From Bacteroidota bacterium (GTDB taxonomy: Bacteria > Bacteroidota > Ignavibacteria > UBA10030 > UBA8401): a DNA stretch of 6,102 nt. This document shows positions 5,140-6,102 of this stretch, piece by piece. The stretch is from positions 1 to 6,102 of the forward strand of contig JAVBYA010000186.1 of NCBI GenBank assembly GCA_030824295.1. The letters run 5' to 3'. Positions within the stretch are counted from its first letter, which is position 1; each line of letters begins with the position of its first letter. The notes beneath the pieces are model-generated. The model made no database searches. It was not told where the DNA came from and saw nothing but the letters and a program-made list of their open reading frames with translations. The translations under genes were made by a program, and so were the position numbers.

Positions 5140-6102
5140 CTAGGAGGATGGGAACGATTCGATCAGCGGGATGCGGACACGGACGGAGGTCCCTTTTCCG
5201 TTCGTGCCGGAGACCAGTACTTCACCGTTGAAGCTGGCGGCGCGTTCTTTCATGCCGAGGATGCCGACCGAACGGGGATTGGAGAGTTCATGCGGAGCGA
5301 TACCGCGTCCGTCATCCTCGATGGTAAGTAGCACACTGGCCCCTTCTTTGCGGAGGGTGATAGCAACGTTCTTCGCCTGAGCATGACGGATGACGTTGGT
5401 GAGCGATTCCTGGAAGATGCGGAAGAACGCCGTGGAGCGTTTCTCGTCCATTTGGATCTCTTCGTCCAGATGGAACGTGAAGTCGATGCCGGTCCGCTCG
5501 CTGAAATCCTTCCCCTGCCATTCGATGGCGGCGGCAAGTCCGATATCGTCCAATATGCCGGGACGAAGGTCCGTGGCGAGTTTCCGCACTTTGTGGATGG
5601 TGGAATCCGCCAGGTCCATCATGGACTTGATGCGCTTTTGAATTGCTTCGTCCGATGATGCCAGTTTGTTGTTCATCCACGCAAGGTCCATCTTCAGTCC
5701 GGTCAGCGCCTGACCAAGGTCATCGTGGATCTCGCGCGCGATGTGGGTCCGTTCCTCTTCGCGGATGTTCTGCAGCCGTACGGTAAGTGCACGCAATTGT
5801 TTGCGGGAGCTGTCGATCTCGATCTCCGCATGCATCCGTTCGGTGATGTCCGTGATGGTGCCAACGAAGCCGGCGAGCGAACCATCCGCATTCACTTCCG
5901 GCAGTGCCTGGCCCATCACCCACAGCTCCGCTTTGTCCGACTCGCGGAAGATGCGGTACTCTGACTGGAACGGCGTCCGCTCGCGCACGCAGCGGTGCCA
6001 CTCAGTGCGGATACGTTTGCGGTCATGGGAATGGACGGCATTCAGGAAACCGTCGCCGAACGCCTGGTCGTAGGACAAACCGGTGATGTCGCTCCACCGT
6101 TC
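5140..6102 (-). CDS. PAS-domain sensor histidine kinase of the NarX/DesK type, N-terminus beyond the window
   Basis: 320 residues are visible and the frame is open through the right edge, so the 5' end is missing. The TTG at 6078-6076 is not the start, because the eight codons before it (ERWSDITG) complete a typical PAS sequence. Visible residues about 1-95 form the rest of a PAS domain ending in the usual 'GTITDITERM'. A short coiled coil precedes the HisKA_3 domain (about 112-180) with phosphoacceptor H126 in 'REIHDDLGQ', where the HDxxxQ pattern is the one tied to both kinase and phosphatase action in this family. The ATPase domain has 'QESLTNVIRHA' (231-241), 'EDDGRG' (262-267) and 'GILGMKERA' (280-288). 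No membrane segment is seen in the visible part; more sensor domains may lie upstream. It is the evident partner of the LuxR-type regulator that follows. Confidence 0.95.
   Translation of the reverse strand, partial: ERWSDITGLSYDQAFGDGFLNAVHSHDRKRIRTEWHRCVRERTPFQSEYRIFRESDKAELWVMGQALPEVNADGSLAGFVGTITDITERMHAEIEIDSSRKQLRALTVRLQNIREEERTHIAREIHDDLGQALTGLKMDLAWMNNKLASSDEAIQKRIKSMMDLADSTIHKVRKLATDLRPGILDDIGLAAAIEWQGKDFSERTGIDFTFHLDEEIQMDEKRSTAFFRIFQESLTNVIRHAQAKNVAITLRKEGASVLLTIEDDGRGIAPHELSNPRSVGILGMKERAASFNGEVLVSGTNGKGTSVRVRIPLIESFPSS

Noticed and set aside
5140..6078. Complete PAS kinase starting at the TTG at 6078
   Set aside because: The frame is open to the window edge and the preceding codons continue the PAS domain, so the TTG is an internal Leu codon and the gene is partial.
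1..6102. CRISPR array, tRNA or rRNA genes, insertion sequences, integrase or phage genes
   Set aside because: Nearly all of the window is occupied by six signalling genes; no regularly spaced repeats, RNA-gene signatures, transposase frames or terminal repeats were seen, and the remaining gaps are all shorter than 110 bases.

Overview
The window is a compact bacterial signalling locus. All six recognisable genes lie on the minus strand, so they are read from right to left, and gaps are short (1 to 106 bases). The DNA is moderately GC-rich. The taxon cannot be fixed. Some starts have a clear Shine-Dalgarno (AAGGAG at 1836-1841, GGAG at 3984-3987) and others have none. The one promoter-like site contains TAAGTTTG, which fits the TAnnTTTG -7 element of Bacteroidota. 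A Bacteroidota/Ignavibacteria-type lineage is therefore a weak guess, not a conclusion.

Layout in reading order. (1) 6102-5140: a PAS domain plus NarX/DesK-type histidine kinase whose N-terminus is cut by the right window edge. (2) 5138-4509: a NarL/LuxR-type DNA-binding response regulator starting one base after the kinase stop; these two are a normal two-component pair. (3) 4508-4424: a gap with an 8-bp inverted repeat right after the regulator stop, then a promoter-like -35/-10 pair with a TAnnTTTG element. (4) 4423-4031: a stand-alone CheY-like receiver. (5) 3976-1877: a large membrane-anchored histidine kinase (two TM segments, about 280 residues of helical extracytoplasmic domain, HAMP, expanded dimerisation hairpin, HATPase). 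(6) 1827-832: a two-receiver protein whose first receiver is intact and whose second has Asn at the phosphoacceptor position. (7) 831-726: a gap with a perfect 12-bp GC-rich hairpin. (8) 725 to the left edge: a TPR-like, strongly charged coiled-coil protein, incomplete at its C-terminus.

How they may work together: the first pair looks like a transcriptional two-component system. The second group (receiver, membrane kinase, tandem receiver) has a kinase and three receiver domains but no DNA-binding, cyclase, HD-GYP or other known output domain in view. Its output would have to be by protein-protein contact, possibly with the TPR/coiled-coil protein downstream. That link is inferred from gene order only. 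The long plus-strand reading frames are in-register mirror images of these genes and are not annotated.
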